64,000 nt of DNA from Zea mays. Lineage: Eukaryota; Streptophyta; Magnoliopsida; Poales; Poaceae. A model generated the notes under the pieces. That model saw only the letters and a program-made list of their open reading frames with translations, was not told the origin of the DNA and made no database searches. The stretch lies in NCBI RefSeq assembly GCF_902167145.1, contig NC_050104.1, positions 100,761,849 to 100,825,848 of the forward strand. The letters run 5' to 3'. Of this stretch, positions 11,035 through 23,218 are shown one piece after another. How positions within the stretch are numbered: the first letter of the stretch is position 1; each line of letters starts with the position of its first letter. The position numbers and the translations under genes were made by a program.

Positions 11035-14000
11035 TGCACCCCCCTAGAAAACAAATTAGTTACTAATCTCAAATTTTGGCCCTATATGCACCCCCTCAGC
11101 CCAACATACTACACCCCCTCAGCCCATTGGCAAGCGGCAAGCCACAGGCAGCTTGTAAAGCAGTGTCTGTTCACATTCCTGTCTCTTCATCTTCCTTCTT
11201 TATTCGTTCTCGGCTCCGCGTACTGTGTACAGGCCACAGGTCCAGCTGGTCGCTACTTCGTTGTTCGCTCTCCACTCCACTCCGCGTACAAGGCTACAAG
11301 CGGCCAGGCGCCACTCGCCGTCTCGCCCACTCGTCCAACTGTCCAGCCGTCCAGGAGCCTAGCAGTGTCGTGCCGCCGTGTGCTGTACAGCTGTAGCCTG
11401 TCAGCCTATGTAGGACTGCAGTATGCAGGTACGTCCCTCGGTTCCCGTTCTCTTCCAATTTCCATAGTTGATAGTTCCATGGATCGGAGAATGACTGTAC
11501 TTTAGAAGTTTAGATCACTCGCTAACTAGTTCAGAGCTGTGACAAATTGAGTACTTTAGTAGTATTTTGGTCTTGTACTCTTGTGTATAATTAATTAATT
11601 ATATTATATGTTCTTGAACCAATGAATTTTGTACTATTTGAAGATTAATTGACATATTGATGGAGTGCTTTTTCAAAAGAAAAACACCAGAGCCAAACAA
11701 TACAAATAGTGACAATAATTTATGTTTGAATGATATCAACTGGGAAGAGGAGATAAAATATGATCCGGGGTTAAGAAAACAAACCGATGATTACCATCCT
11801 AATCTTAGAGAAAGGGTGAGAAGGAAGTACTTAGATAATGGGCCTTGCCAACCTCGCACACTTAGCTTTCCTATGACACAGATTGGTGCAAGTTCAAGAA
11901 GGTTTGTTCCAGAATGGTTTGATGAGTTTGGAAGTTGGCTTGAATATAGTGAGTCAGAAGATAGAGCATATTGTTTTTGTTGTTTCTTGTTTAGAGAAAA
12001 GAAGGATAGTGGATATGAAGCATTTGTTAAAAATGGTTGGAATGGTTTTCATAGAAAAGCAAGGCTAAGAGAACATGTAGGAAATGTTGGTGGCTTACAT
12101 TATACAACAATGAAAAAGGGTGATGATTTGCTACAAAGAAAACAACACATTGATGTTGCTTTTCATAGTGTGAGCGCATCTAGTAAGAGGGACTATCTTA
12201 CTCGCCTGAATGGATCTATTGATGTGGCTAGAATATTAACAAAGCAAGGATTGCCTTTTCGGGGACATGATGAGTCGAAGGGGTCCTTAAATAGAGGGAA
12301 CTTCAGGGAATTTCGTGATTTTGCAGCAGAGCTAAACCTAACCTTGAGGAAGGCAATAGGCAAAAATAAATCAGACAATAGTCTTTTGATTGCTCCTGAA
12401 ATACAGAGGGATATTGTGCAATGTTTTGCAAAGGAGGTGCTACATTCTATTCTACAAGAAATTGGGCATGATGTTTTTTGCTTGCTAGTTGATGAGTCAA
12501 GAGATGTTTCTTGGAAGGAGCAGATGGCAGTGGTATTGAGATATGTAGATAAATATGGAATTGTAAAAGAGAGATTTGTTGGTCTTGTTCATGTGAGTGA
12601 AACAAGTTCTGCCTATCTCAAGTCTTCTATTGATGCATTATTTGCTGATCTTAAGCTAAGCTTAAAGCAAGTCAGAGGGCAAGGATATGATGGTGGTAGC
12701 AATATAAGAGGTGAGTTAAACGGACTGCAATCATTGATCATGAGGGAAAATAGTTCAGCTTATTATGTTCATTGTTTTGCTCACCAACTTCAGTTAGTTC
12801 TTGTGGCTATTGTGAGAAAGCATACATGGGTTAGTGAATTTTTTACTATGGTTTCCATGTTACTGAATGTGGTGGGTGGATCATCTAAGAGAAGGGACTT
12901 GGTTAGAGATATTAATCTTCAAGAAATGAGCAAGGCATTGGGGTGTGGGCAACTTCAAACTGGAACATGTTTAAATCAAGAGCAAAGTCTTCAAAGACCT
13001 GGAGATACTCGTTGCAATTCCCATTATAAATCCCTCAAATGTTTGATTGACATGTTTCCTACAATAGTCAAAGTGCTAGAAATTGTGGGAAAGGACAAAC
13101 ATGATTGGAAAATAAGAGATCAAGCATCAAATCTCCTAAGGTACTTCCAATCATTTGACTTTGTCTTCTATTTGCATCTCATGCTTACTATATTAGGAAT
13201 CACAAATGTCTTGTCATTAGCACTTCAACGAAAGGATCAATATATAGTCAATTCTATTGGATGTGTTAAAGCAACTAAATTGCAATTGGATGAGCTTAGA
13301 AGAGAAAAATGGGAAAACTATTAGATGGTGTGTATGAATTTTGTGACAAGAATGATATTTCCAAATTGAATTAGAAGATGAATATATTGATCCCCACTAG
13401 AGGAGAAAGAAAACTAGAATTACATACAAACATCACTATTAGGTAGATTGTTTTAATGATGTTATTGATTGGCTACTTCAGGAGCTTGATAGTCGCTTCA
13501 ACGAGACAAGCTCTCAATTGCTTGTTTGCTTGGCCGCTTTTAGTCCAAGAGACTCATTTAATGATTTTAATCTGGAAAATTTGATGAGCCTAGCAAAGCT
13601 CTATCCTCATGATTTTGATTCTGGGAATTTGAGAGACCTTAGCCATGAGCTTGGCCTTTACATACATGATGTGAGAGATGATGATAGGTTCTCAAGTCTA
13701 CAAACAATTGCAGAGCTTTCTCAAAAGATGGTGGAGACTAAAAAACATGATCGTTATCCAATGGTTTATCGACTTTTGAAGCTTGTGCTAGTGTTGCCTG
13801 TTGCTACTGCTACAGTTGAAAGGTGTTTTTCAGCCATGAAGATTGTGAAAACATACTTGCGCAATCGTATTGGTGATGAATATATGAGTAATAGTCTTAT
13901 TTGCTATGTGGAGAAAGAAGAGATGATGAAAGTCACTAATGAGACCGTGGTTCAACGCTTCATGAAAATGAAAGGACGCAGATTTAATGAAGAATAAAGG

Positions 14001-14222
14001 TAATATATCATATATTTTTATTTGAATCATTATTTTCATAAAAAATCAAATTTGACTCATAAATTATTTATTTATTTTTTAGGTTGTTGGATCATTGAGA
14101 ATGTCGAATATTTGAAGTCAAATGATGTATTTTTGTCTATGTTAATGTTCTTCGCTAGGTAAATGATTCTGTCACTTGTTTATTGTTGCACCCCCTTTTA
14201 TTTTGCTCTAGCTTCGCCATTG
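11035..14222 (+). mobile_element. hAT-superfamily DNA transposon (left end outside window)
   Basis: Contains a leader exon ending TATGCAG|GTACGT at 11428, an intron, and a transposase-type coding region. The right terminus is probably the GCTCTAGCTTCGCCATTG stretch ending near 14222, because Copia gag sequence resumes just beyond it. No inverted partner of this end occurs between 11035 and the coding region, as expected if element 1 inserted close to the left end and pushed it out of the window. The 8-bp TSD cannot be checked here. Confidence 0.6.
11660..13997 (+). pseudogene. hAT transposase, TTF-type zinc finger / DUF4371 type, broken
   Basis: First segment 11660-13324 opens at ATG 11660. 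It encodes an N-terminal TTF-type zinc-finger region with the Cys-rich motif YCFCCFLF near residue 104, then a DUF4371/RNase-H-like transposase core (LLVDESRDVSW; YYVHCFAHQLQLVLVA). The C-terminal segment, 13518-13997, holds the hAT dimerisation domain (LPVATATVERCFSAMK). Between them the frame is lost by an apparent one-base deletion in an A run near 13315, a further shift near 13370, and TAG codons at 13398-13400 and 13440-13442. Similar proteins occur in plants and in animal ZMYM-type families; most plant copies are transposon-derived. The breaks make this copy non-functional. Confidence 0.85.
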
Positions 14223-14404
14223 TGGCATGCTGAAAACAATAGACGCTGACATAAAGAAAAGTGCTGGCAGCAGTGGCCATGTGATGGCGGTCCAAAACAA
14301 ACCCAATTTTAAGAAGAATGGTAAATTTCAAAAGAAGGGCAAGGCAAAAGATACAGTACCAAGCCAAACCAAAAGCCTAAGGCAGTAAGGCTAGACCAGT
14401 TGCA

Positions 14405-17400
14405 GTCGTCGAGTGTTTTTATTGCAAAGAACTTGGTCACTTGAAGAGGAATTGCATGTAGTAATTGGCATCTATTAAGAATCGCAACAGTAATGGTACA
14501 ACTGCACCAGGTACACTTGCTGTTCACATTATAGAAATTTTTCTTGCCGATTCTTAGATAATTATCTGGTATTTGACACCGGAACGGTTGCCTATATTTG
14601 CAATTCGATGTAGGGAATTATAGGGTGTAGAAGCGTGAAAAGAGGAGAAGTTGATTTCCGGGTAGGCAATAATGCAAGAGTTGCTACGTTGACCATGGGA
14701 CGATGCAACTCCACCTCCCATCGGGATTTATTTTAGAGTTAAATAATTGTTATCTAGTTCCTAGTATGAGTTGAAACATTATATCTCCTTCATGTTTGAT
14801 AAAGGATGGTTATTCATTTGCGAGTGAAAACAACGGTTGTGTGATCTCTAAGAATGACATGTTTGTGGCTTTTGCATCCATTATGAATGGGTTATTCATT
14901 TTAAATCTTGACGACACACCTGTCTGTGATATGAGTGCTAAAAGGCATCAACCTAATGATTTAAGTCCTACCTACATGTGTCATTGTTGTTTGGGTCATA
15001 TAAGTGAGAATCACATGAAGAAGCTTCATTGTGATGGACTTTTAACTTCATTTGATTTTGAATCATATGAGACATGTGAAGTGTGCTTACTTGGCAAGAT
15101 GACCAAGGCACGCTTCATGGGTTTACGTGAGAGGGCATTATATTTGTTGGAACTCATAGATACTGATGTGTGTGGACCAATGAGTATGACAGCTAGGGGA
15201 GGATTCCAATACTTCATATCCTTCATAGATGATTATAGTATATATGGATATCTCTACTTAATGAAACACAAGTCTAAATCTTTAGAAAAGTTCAAAGAGT
15301 TCCAGAATGAAGTGGAAAATCAGCGTGGCAAGAAAATTAAAGCACTGCAATTTGATCGTGGAGGTGAATATTTGAGCCATGAGTTTAGAAATCATCTAAA
15401 AAGTTGTGAAATTGTTCCGCAGCATACAACGCCTAGAATGCCTCAAATGGTGTGTCTGAGCGACGTAATCAGACTTTGTTGGATATGGTTCGATCAATGA
15501 TGAGACAATCAGACCTACCTTCGTCGTTTTGGGGATACGCTCTAGAAACATCAGCTTTCACACTAAATAGGGTACGCCTAAGTCCGTATTTAAGACACCA
15601 TATGAGATGTGGACTAGAAAGGCTCCTAGTTTGTCTTTTCTATTGGAGTTGTGAGGTTTACGTCAAGTGACTTTAGTCGGATAAATTCACTCCAAAATAG
15701 AAAAGTGCATGTTTGTGGGATATCCAAAGGAAACTTTGGGATTTTACTTTTACCACCGGTCAGAGGGCAAAGTGTTTGTCGCCTAGAACAATGTTTTCTT
15801 AGAGAAAGAGTTTCTCAAAAGAGAGAAAAGTAAACAAAAGGTGTATATTAAAGAAATTCAGGACAAGGCAGTGGGACAAGATTCAACAAGTGATGCTAAT
15901 GTAGTAGAACAAGTTGAGACATACGTGGCAAGAGAAGCACCACCACAACCAAGAAGGTTAGCAAGGCTTCACAAGGCACGAGGAGAAGTGCTATTGTTTA
16001 GCAATGGGTAAGTGTTGTTGTTAGACAACGACGAACCTGTAACATATATAGAAGCGAGATGGACCTAGATTCCGAGAAATGGCAAGTTGCCATGAGATCC
16101 GAGATAGATTTTGTGGGAGAAAATCAAGTTTGGAACTTGGTTGACCCGCTTGATGGTGTTAGACCCACAGAGTGCAAATGGATCTATAAGAAGAAGAAAG
16201 ACATGGGTGGAAATGTTCACATCTATAAGGCTCAGCTTGTTGCAAAGGGTTTTTGACAAGTTCAAGGAGTTGACTATGACAAGACATTCTCACAAGTAGC
16301 GATGCTTAAATCTATTCGGATCATTCTAGCTATTACCACATATTTTGATTACGAGATTTGGCAGATGGATATCAAAACAACTTTCCTTAATGGAAACCTA
16401 GATGAGTACGTGTATATGATACAACCCAAGGGTTTTATCAATCTGATCAATGCTAGAAAGATATCCAAACTTCAGAAATCCATTTATGGGTTGAAGCAAG
16501 CATCTCGGAGATGGAACATTCATTTTGATGAAGTGGCCAAAGGGTTTGGTTTTCATTAGAATGAAGAAGAAGCTTGTGTTTACAATAAGGAAAGTGGGAG
16601 GGTTGTTGTATTTCTGATCTTGTATGTAGATGACATATTATTGATTGGGGATGACATTCCTATGCTGGAGTCCGTCAAGTCTTCACTAAAAAAAGTTTTT
16701 CTATGAAAAACTTAGGGGAAGAAGCTTATATTCTAGGCATAAGGTTGTATAGAGATAGGTCAAAGAGGCTTATAGGATTAAGCCAGGACACATACATTGA
16801 CAAGGTGTTGAAATGGTTCAACATGGAACAGTCCAAGAAAGTGTTCTTACCTATGTCACATGATATAGACCTTAGCCAGAAGCAGTGCCCTGCGACGGCT
16901 AATGAGTTGGAGCGCATGAGTAAGGTACCATACACCTTCTCAATTGGATCAATCATGTATACCATGATAAGTACACGCCCAGATTGTTCATACGCTATAA
17001 GTGCTACAAGTAGGCACCAGGCTGATCCAGGTGAGGGTCACTGGACAATGGTAAAAGGCATTCTTAAGTATTTGAGAAGGACTAAAGATATGTTCCTAGT
17101 GTATGGGGTAACAAGGAGCTCATTGTAACTAGTTACACCGATGCTAGCTTCCAAATCGACCCAGACGATTTAAAATCGTAACCAGGTTTTGTGTTCACAA
17201 TAAATGGTGGTGTTGTTAGTTGGAAGAGTTCTATGCAACAGACTATGACTGATTCTACAATAGAAGCCGAGTACATTGCAACTTCAGAATCTGTGAAGGA
17301 AGGTGTTTGGATAAGGAAGTTCCTCATAGAGCTTGGTGTATTTCCTAATGCCTCTAGTCCATTGAACCTCTACTATGACAATAATGGGGCTATTGCACAA

Positions 17401-17592
17401 GCTAAGGAGCCAAGGAACCACTAGAAAAGCAAACACATACTATGGAAGTTTCACCTCATACAAGATTTCGTTAGGCAGGGTGAAATAAAAATATTCAAAA
17501 TACATACGGATTTGAATGTTGTCGATCCTTTGACGAAACCTCTTCACAACCTAAGCATGAGATCTATGGGTATTACATATCTTTTAGATTAA
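14405..17592 (+). pseudogene. Copia gag(end)-pol remnants with many stops and frameshifts
   Basis: Pieces seen: CX2CX4HX4C zinc knuckle about 14414-14455 (CFYCKELGHLKRNC); protease DTG at 14575-14583; GAG-pre-integrase and integrase core 14796-15500 with CHCCLGH and DRGGEY; integrase continuation in another frame 15452-15660; RT 16059-16690 with the YVDD box at 16623-16634; RT/RNase H 16703-17128 and 17191-17592 (TDSTIEAEYIA, NNGAIA), the last ending LTKPL...TAA. RT downstream of integrase is diagnostic of Copia. Stops at about 16254, 16558 and 17422 and several frame changes show it is long dead. Confidence 0.88.
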
Positions 17593-17612
17593 CTCTAGTT
17601 CAAGTGGGAGAC

Positions 17613-18197
17613 TGTTAGAAATTTACCCTAGAGATAATCATTGAGATGAGCATATATATTTGTATCCATGATATATCCATGAAAGGCACCTTGTATTGAT
17701 TAGCAATTATGTGAATTTTTTGTGAGATTCTTTACTTGTATGATTATTCTAAATGGTGTCCCTAGTCAGAGTCGATGACTAGCACATGTATTAGTTGATG
17801 ACTACATGTCACAAGTTATGGATATGGAGATGTCAAACTAATAATGTGGGTGCATGTATGACATGAGGTTGGATCGACCCAACATGAGACATTGTAATAT
17901 AGTTTTCTTTTTGCAACATGTACATTGTTTCCTTAGACATGAGATTGTCGCATGTTCTCAAGATATGAATTGACCTACTTAGGGACTATCAAACGCTACT
18001 CCGTAACTGGGTAGTTATAAAGGTAGTTTTGGGTTTGTTATGAAGCATGCTAAGGTGCTGGATCTGGAGCATTAGGATGAATCGCACAAGGACATGAAGG
18101 ACGCTGGTGACTGCACGACACTGCTCGATGCGTTCGTCTACATCAAGACGGCTTTCGCTGCCTTGCACGTCTAGTGGTAATTCCATGACCTATAACA
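17613..18197 (+). repeat. Copia 3' LTR (right end approximate)
   Basis: TGTTAGAAATT follows directly on the polypurine tract CAAGTGGGAGA. The right end is placed at CTATAACA near 18197 because LTRs end in CA; without the second LTR this boundary is a guess. Confidence 0.5.
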
Positions 18198-19354
18198 TCA
18201 GTAGTTCTTGGTTTATGGGATCAAAAATTTTGTTTTACATTAGTGTAGCCTCCCCATAATCCTATAGCTAGACCCTAAATCTTTTTGCTGCACCTTAGTC
18301 TACTCAGCTGACTCAAGGTACTCAGCCTCTAGAGTCCACCCCTCCTACATACCAGCACCACCCTATAAACCACTTCACTTTCCCTATGGCCTAGGTTTGC
18401 CACTAAGGAGAACACCCCATTAATCATGGTCATTGTGGAGGTTGACATGTATAGGTCATATGGCTATATGCTTGCATGGATGTGAACTAGTATACTCTTG
18501 GATTTGTGTTGCCTCTAGCATATTAGTTGATGTACAACCATTGAATGGAGACAATGCTCCAATATGGTCCCATGCCTGCATCGAGGCAAAGAACAATTCA
18601 GCAAAGAAAATGCATGCATAACACATAGCTTCATAGGTTTTTTATGGTACCATCACATCAACAAGAGGATACCACTACAGATATATAAACATATAATCTA
18701 CAGGTTAGTACATAGACTTTGCAGTGAGCTGTCACATCATCATTATTTAGCCTCGACAACGAGTATTCACAAATAGTATAGAGTATAAACATATCCTTTT
18801 TATATACCTATCACACCAAGGCAAATTTCCCACCTCCACACCACTCCCTATAACTATAAGTTGACGAGTCATTGAATTACATGAACACATACTAAGAGAA
18901 AATGTTGTCATACCGCACTTCAAGCAAGGTTAGAACAATGTTGGGTGCATCAGAGAAAGGAAAGGGATGTGCTCTTATGCTATGTAAAGGTTTGTATGGT
19001 TTTTATTAGTACAAGTATCAATTAGAGAACTTCACACTATAGGGTAAGAGTGATTAATGTCCATCAAGTAGGTGTTGAACATATGATAACATGAAAGAGG
19101 AGTGGCCAAAATGTTGCCATGATGAGAACTACATAGTATAGGATTGGTAACTTTAGTAAATATTGGTAGACCCAATGTTAGAGGCTCCCATGGGGTCTAG
19201 GGATGGGATAAACCGAGCAAGCCTTCCTCGTGCAAATGCAGAGGGTGCTTCAAATGTGTGGCCTAGTGACTAAGTGAGATATCTCTCACCACTATACTAG
19301 GCATATCCTTCTTATTTCTAGTAAATATTGATAAGGTTTTATTATGTAGTACTA
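18198..19354. other. No recognisable feature
   Basis: AT-rich sequence with only short, unconvincing open frames on either strand. I see no repeat termini, RNA gene or protein motif. Confidence 0.5.
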
Positions 19355-21164
19355 TGTCACACTCGGATTTAAGGGATAAAGCCGGGTGCATCTCATATAT
19401 GCGCCAAAGAAGACAACACATATAATAACAGAGTGTATAGAGATAAATGTCACAATGTCATCAGAGTACTTATTACATAGCAGAAGCCTTACAAAATAAA
19501 AGATAAATATAAAACGAACTAATGTCCATCCTTGGTGCCATAAAGTCAACTAGGAGACGCCACCTAGATCAAATCAAACTCCTCATTGTGCGGCTCCTCT
19601 TGAACCATCTGTTCTTCTCCTGTGGGGGTGTGAGACAGCAAGGGTGAGCTCACACATTTTCATCGCTCAACAAGTTGTGGAGAATAATGTGCATGAACTC
19701 ATCAAAGGTGGGAGTTCATGTGATGTGTAAGGCTGATCAACAATAGGGGTTAAAGCTGAGCATTGCTTTTAATAAGTTGGTCAAATTTTATTAGCAGTTA
19801 CTAAATGTAAGTAAATACCAAACTATAATAATAATATAACAAAATTAATAAATAATCCCATGCAATGCAAATGACAAATTGAATTTAGTTCCATAATTTA
19901 ATCATGCGAGAGTCCTGAGCTGCTCTTGACCGTGAGCTCGGCTAGTATACCGGTTTAACACTCTGCAGAGGTTGTACCCTGTACCCACAAGTCGTGTATC
20001 CCATGTCACCAGGGTTTGCAAGGCCCTTAGACACTACCGAGGTGAATGGCTAGGGATCCACTACGAGGCCTTTACAAAGTTCCAATAGCTTCTGAAAACC
20101 CGCTACAGTTTATGGGAAGAGCACTTGCAAGAATCTCTCGTCTGACCGCCATTGCAGCAAAATCAACTCGAGAACCTCCCTGCATGCAACTCCTCTACTA
20201 CCCTTGCCCCTTTCGGGTAAGATAGTCTTCCACTAGCTTTCCTAATTAGTCAGCCAATGGCGTCCCATTCCACCCTTGTGGTGGCATGTGTTTCTCAAGT
20301 TAAGCTCCATGTTCCAATTAAAATAATATAATAATCTTGACATGAACATAAATAACATAACAAAATAATTGGAACATGGATATAATGAAATATTACCCTA
20401 GAACCATGTAAAGCAATAGCATAACTACCCAAATGATTTAGGTATAAACAAGGTAAAAAGGATAAACAGACTAGGGTGACCTATTGGGTCCCATCAAAAT
20501 TAAATATATGCATGGATAAGTGATATTAAAGAACATTATTGGGTAAAAAGTGGTCAAGGGCACAACTTGCCTTCAATGAGCTCCTGCTCAGCAACTTCTA
20601 TCTGTTGGGCACCAGGATCCTCAGTTAGAGGCTCTTCTACTCGCCACAATACCAACAAGCACAGTATAAAGGAGAAATTAATATCACACCAAACATATAA
20701 ATAAAATACATAATAATAATCTACACATTAAAATAAGATCATAGGAACATGAATCATTAAATTTGGAGTTATAGATTTTGAGTTACGAATTTCCAAAGAT
20801 TTTATGTACTTGATACAAGATTAATTAAGAAATAATTTTATTACTGTTTTCGTGTCAAAACAGAGACAATAGGTGATAGACAATAATATTAAAAAATTAT
20901 AGGAACTGGAATGAATCAATTTGGAGTTCATATGAATTTTCTATGATTTATACAAGTTCTAGCAATTATTTTTGCACTAAAAATCTAATTCTAATTACTT
21001 TTCTCTGATTTTCCAACTCTCTGGACCAGGCGCAATAAAACAGAGAAAGGCAGGGGTCTCGGGGTAAGAATTCCAAGACTCAGTGAACACTAGCGATGGA
21101 CGGCGGGTTGATTCTCGTATCTCTCGAGGGCTCTTTAGAAAAAGTGCGCGACGAATGGGTATCT
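19355..21164 (-). repeat. Diverged Gypsy LTR on the minus strand, Tekay-LTR relative (left part)
   Basis: Read on the minus strand the block ends CCGAGTGTGACA at 19355, like the Tekay LTR end. The stretch 19960-20120 is clearly colinear with 600-760 of element 1 (shared words such as CTTTGTAAAGGC and ACAACCTCTGCAGAGTG). The LTR is interrupted at 21165 by the Sirevirus-like element and continues at 32044. No PBS is seen left of 19355, so it is a 3' or solo LTR. Confidence 0.68.
19564..20640 (-). other. Diverged counterpart of the split acidic mini-ORF
   Basis: On the minus strand, an acidic frame (start VEEPLTEDPG) ends at 20571 with the GC-type donor GAAG|GCAAGTT. After about 951 nt an acceptor CCCCCACAG at 19620 leads into a second acidic segment (GEEQMVQEEP) ending TAG at 19564-19566. 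Donor type, intron length, codon phase, acidity and stop position all match the Tekay LTRs, although the sequence is strongly diverged. I found no clear start codon. Confidence 0.4.
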
Positions 21165-23218
21165 GAAAGTTGCCTAGAGGGGGGGGGTGAATAGGCAAGT
21201 TAAAACTTTTTCAACAAAAACTAGAAGCAAACTGGGTAAAACTGAATTGATCTCGAAATTCACCCAGTTAACTTTGGAAATGAGATGTTCTAAATGATCC
21301 ACAGGGTTCAAAGTAGTAGATCTGAGAAGGGCACTTCTCAAAATCCACACACCAAAAAGATATAAACAAATCTTCCACGCAATGGTGAGAGAACGAAGAA
21401 CACAAACAAACACAATGAGCAAGAACACAAGATTTATCCCGAGGTTCGGTCACACCACCAAGGTGCCCTACTTCCTCGTTGAGGCGCCCACAAAGAGCCG
21501 GGCCTCTTTCAACCCTAATCCTCCCTTTGCCGACCACAAAGGTCAAGCCCACACAATAAACTTTGCTCAAACGAGCGGGTAATACAAACTTTCTTGTGGT
21601 CTTCCACAAGATTTGGAGACTCACAAGAGACACCTAGTCGTCTAGGAGCTAGAAGCTCCAAGAGTAATGAATCCACAAAGAACTCGATGTAGTACCAAAG
21701 CTCGAATCAAGAAGAGTAAGAGAGATTTGGAGATGAAGCACAAAAACTGCAGCTCTCAAACTCACTCAAAGATTTCTCTCCAAAGATTTGAAATGGGAGA
21801 GGCAAGAGGTGTGTGAGAGAGAGTGGGAGGTGTTTCTCAGGTTGGGAATGAAGTCCAAGTCGTGCTCTGTTGTGGGGAGAGAGGTAGGAGTGAGTATATA
21901 TAGGTGGGGCTCCAAAACTAGCCGTTTTTGACTTTTCTGCCCAAAAACCGGTTGAACCAGTCCCAAAACCGGTTGAACCGGTTTTCAAAAAGCTGCGCAC
22001 AGCTTTTTGGCTGACACAGCAGACTGGCAGAAAAAAGTGAACAGTGCAAAAACCGGTTGAACCTGTTTTAAAACCGGTTGAACCTGTTTCCACCAGACAA
22101 AAACCGGTTGAGTGTCCGGTTGAGTGTCCGGCTGAACCAGTATTTTCAAAAAGGTGAACAGTGCAAAAACCGGTTGAACCTGTTTTAAAACCGGTTGAAC
22201 CTGTTTTTCCAAAAAGCAATTTTGGCTAAGATAGACTTAAAAAGGTTGTACTACATACTTTCACTAAGGATTAACAAGGGTAAAATGGAAGTTTTAGATC
22301 AAGGATTTTGAGCTTTAGTACCAACACCAACCTTCTTTTTGGATCCCCCTTGATAGTACGACGATTCCTATACTCAAGTTAAATAAAATATAATTAAGTA
22401 AACTCATTGAGTCATTGGTGTCTCAAGTGTGATTTCTCCATGATGTTGCTTCATAAGGATCACAAACATCTTTGTCTCACCTTTGAAGCAAACACAAATC
22501 GAGCTTGTGACTTGTGCCATTTCACCATATATGAGTTCAAATCATGGCTTCAAGTCACCTTACTGATGCATCAACATGTTGTAACTCTTCATAGCTGATT
22601 AGTTCATCGACTTAGTGCAAGTACTCTCTTCTTCACCTTAGCCATGGTACCTCGGTCTACAAGCCGTCGCTTGTCCTTCACCTTCGCTTAGTTCCTCGAA
22701 GCCCTTTCCTTGCTATCTTCACCATATCAAGCCATTCTTGAGTCACATCCTATTGAGCATCCATTGAGAGAATCATTTCTTCAATATTGTGAACCTTGCT
22801 TGAATGTCATCTAGATATAACTGCTAAGATCAATCAAGCTCTAGTTTGATTCTCATATATTCATATATGGACTAATAGTAATATGGTCAAGCCAATTCAC
22901 GATTCCTCATATCTTATTCACTTTGGCTTGACCAATCCTCTTAATCACTTCAACCTCTATTATGTTCATATTTATGCATAGTGTTTTCTCAGGACTTGTC
23001 CATATATTCAAACCAATATAGAGACCATATTATATCCATTTGCATTGTCTCACTGGTTATTTGACCTTGTGTTGAACCTTGTTCACTGATCATTATACAC
23101 TATTCAAGTATGTTCATCATACTGAATTTCCTGTTCAACACTTAGCAAACTTGTTAGACCTTTAAATGTGTTGTTATCCAAATCACCAAAACTCACAAAA
23201 GGGATGAATGCACTTTCA
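21165..23218 (-). repeat. 3' LTR of the Sirevirus-like element
   Basis: Near-identical to 30013-32043. It borders the polypurine tract on its right, which fixes it as the 3' LTR on the minus strand. It carries one more 20-bp CCGGTT-type unit than the 5' LTR. Confidence 0.92.
21943..22215 (-). repeat. Array of AAAACCGGTTGAACC-type units in LTR
   Basis: Seven or more near-palindromic units (core CCGGTTGAACCGG or CCGGTTGAACCTG), partly in 20-bp pairs separated by short spacers. The same array, one unit shorter, is at 30788-31034. Position upstream of the likely transcription start fits a cis-regulatory role, by analogy with palindrome arrays known in Sirevirus LTRs. Confidence 0.8.

Larger units (their letters stand above)
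14223..18197 (+). mobile_element. Decayed Ty1/Copia element (5' part outside or lost)
   Basis: Remnants in Copia order: gag zinc knuckle, protease, GAG-pre-integrase, integrase, RT, RNase H, a CAAGTGGGAGA polypurine tract and a 3' LTR starting TGTTAGAAATT. The 5' LTR and most of gag are absent to the right of the hAT end. The simplest reading is that the hAT element inserted into gag and the rest lies left of the window. Confidence 0.82.

Noticed and set aside
11029..11505. 158-codon frame before the hAT coding region
   Set aside because: It overlaps the 3' LTR border and a likely leader exon with a strong splice donor at 11428; no protein motif.
14180..14200. TGCACCCCC near both ends of the hAT segment taken as terminal repeats
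   Set aside because: The two occurrences (11035 and 14187) are in the same orientation, so they cannot be terminal inverted repeats.
21268..22219. Minus-strand frames in the Sirevirus-like LTRs, including a repetitive KTGSTGF-type protein
   Set aside because: The repetitive peptide is the translation of the CCGGTTGAACC array; the two LTR copies differ by a 20-bp unit (not a multiple of three), which does not suggest coding constraint.
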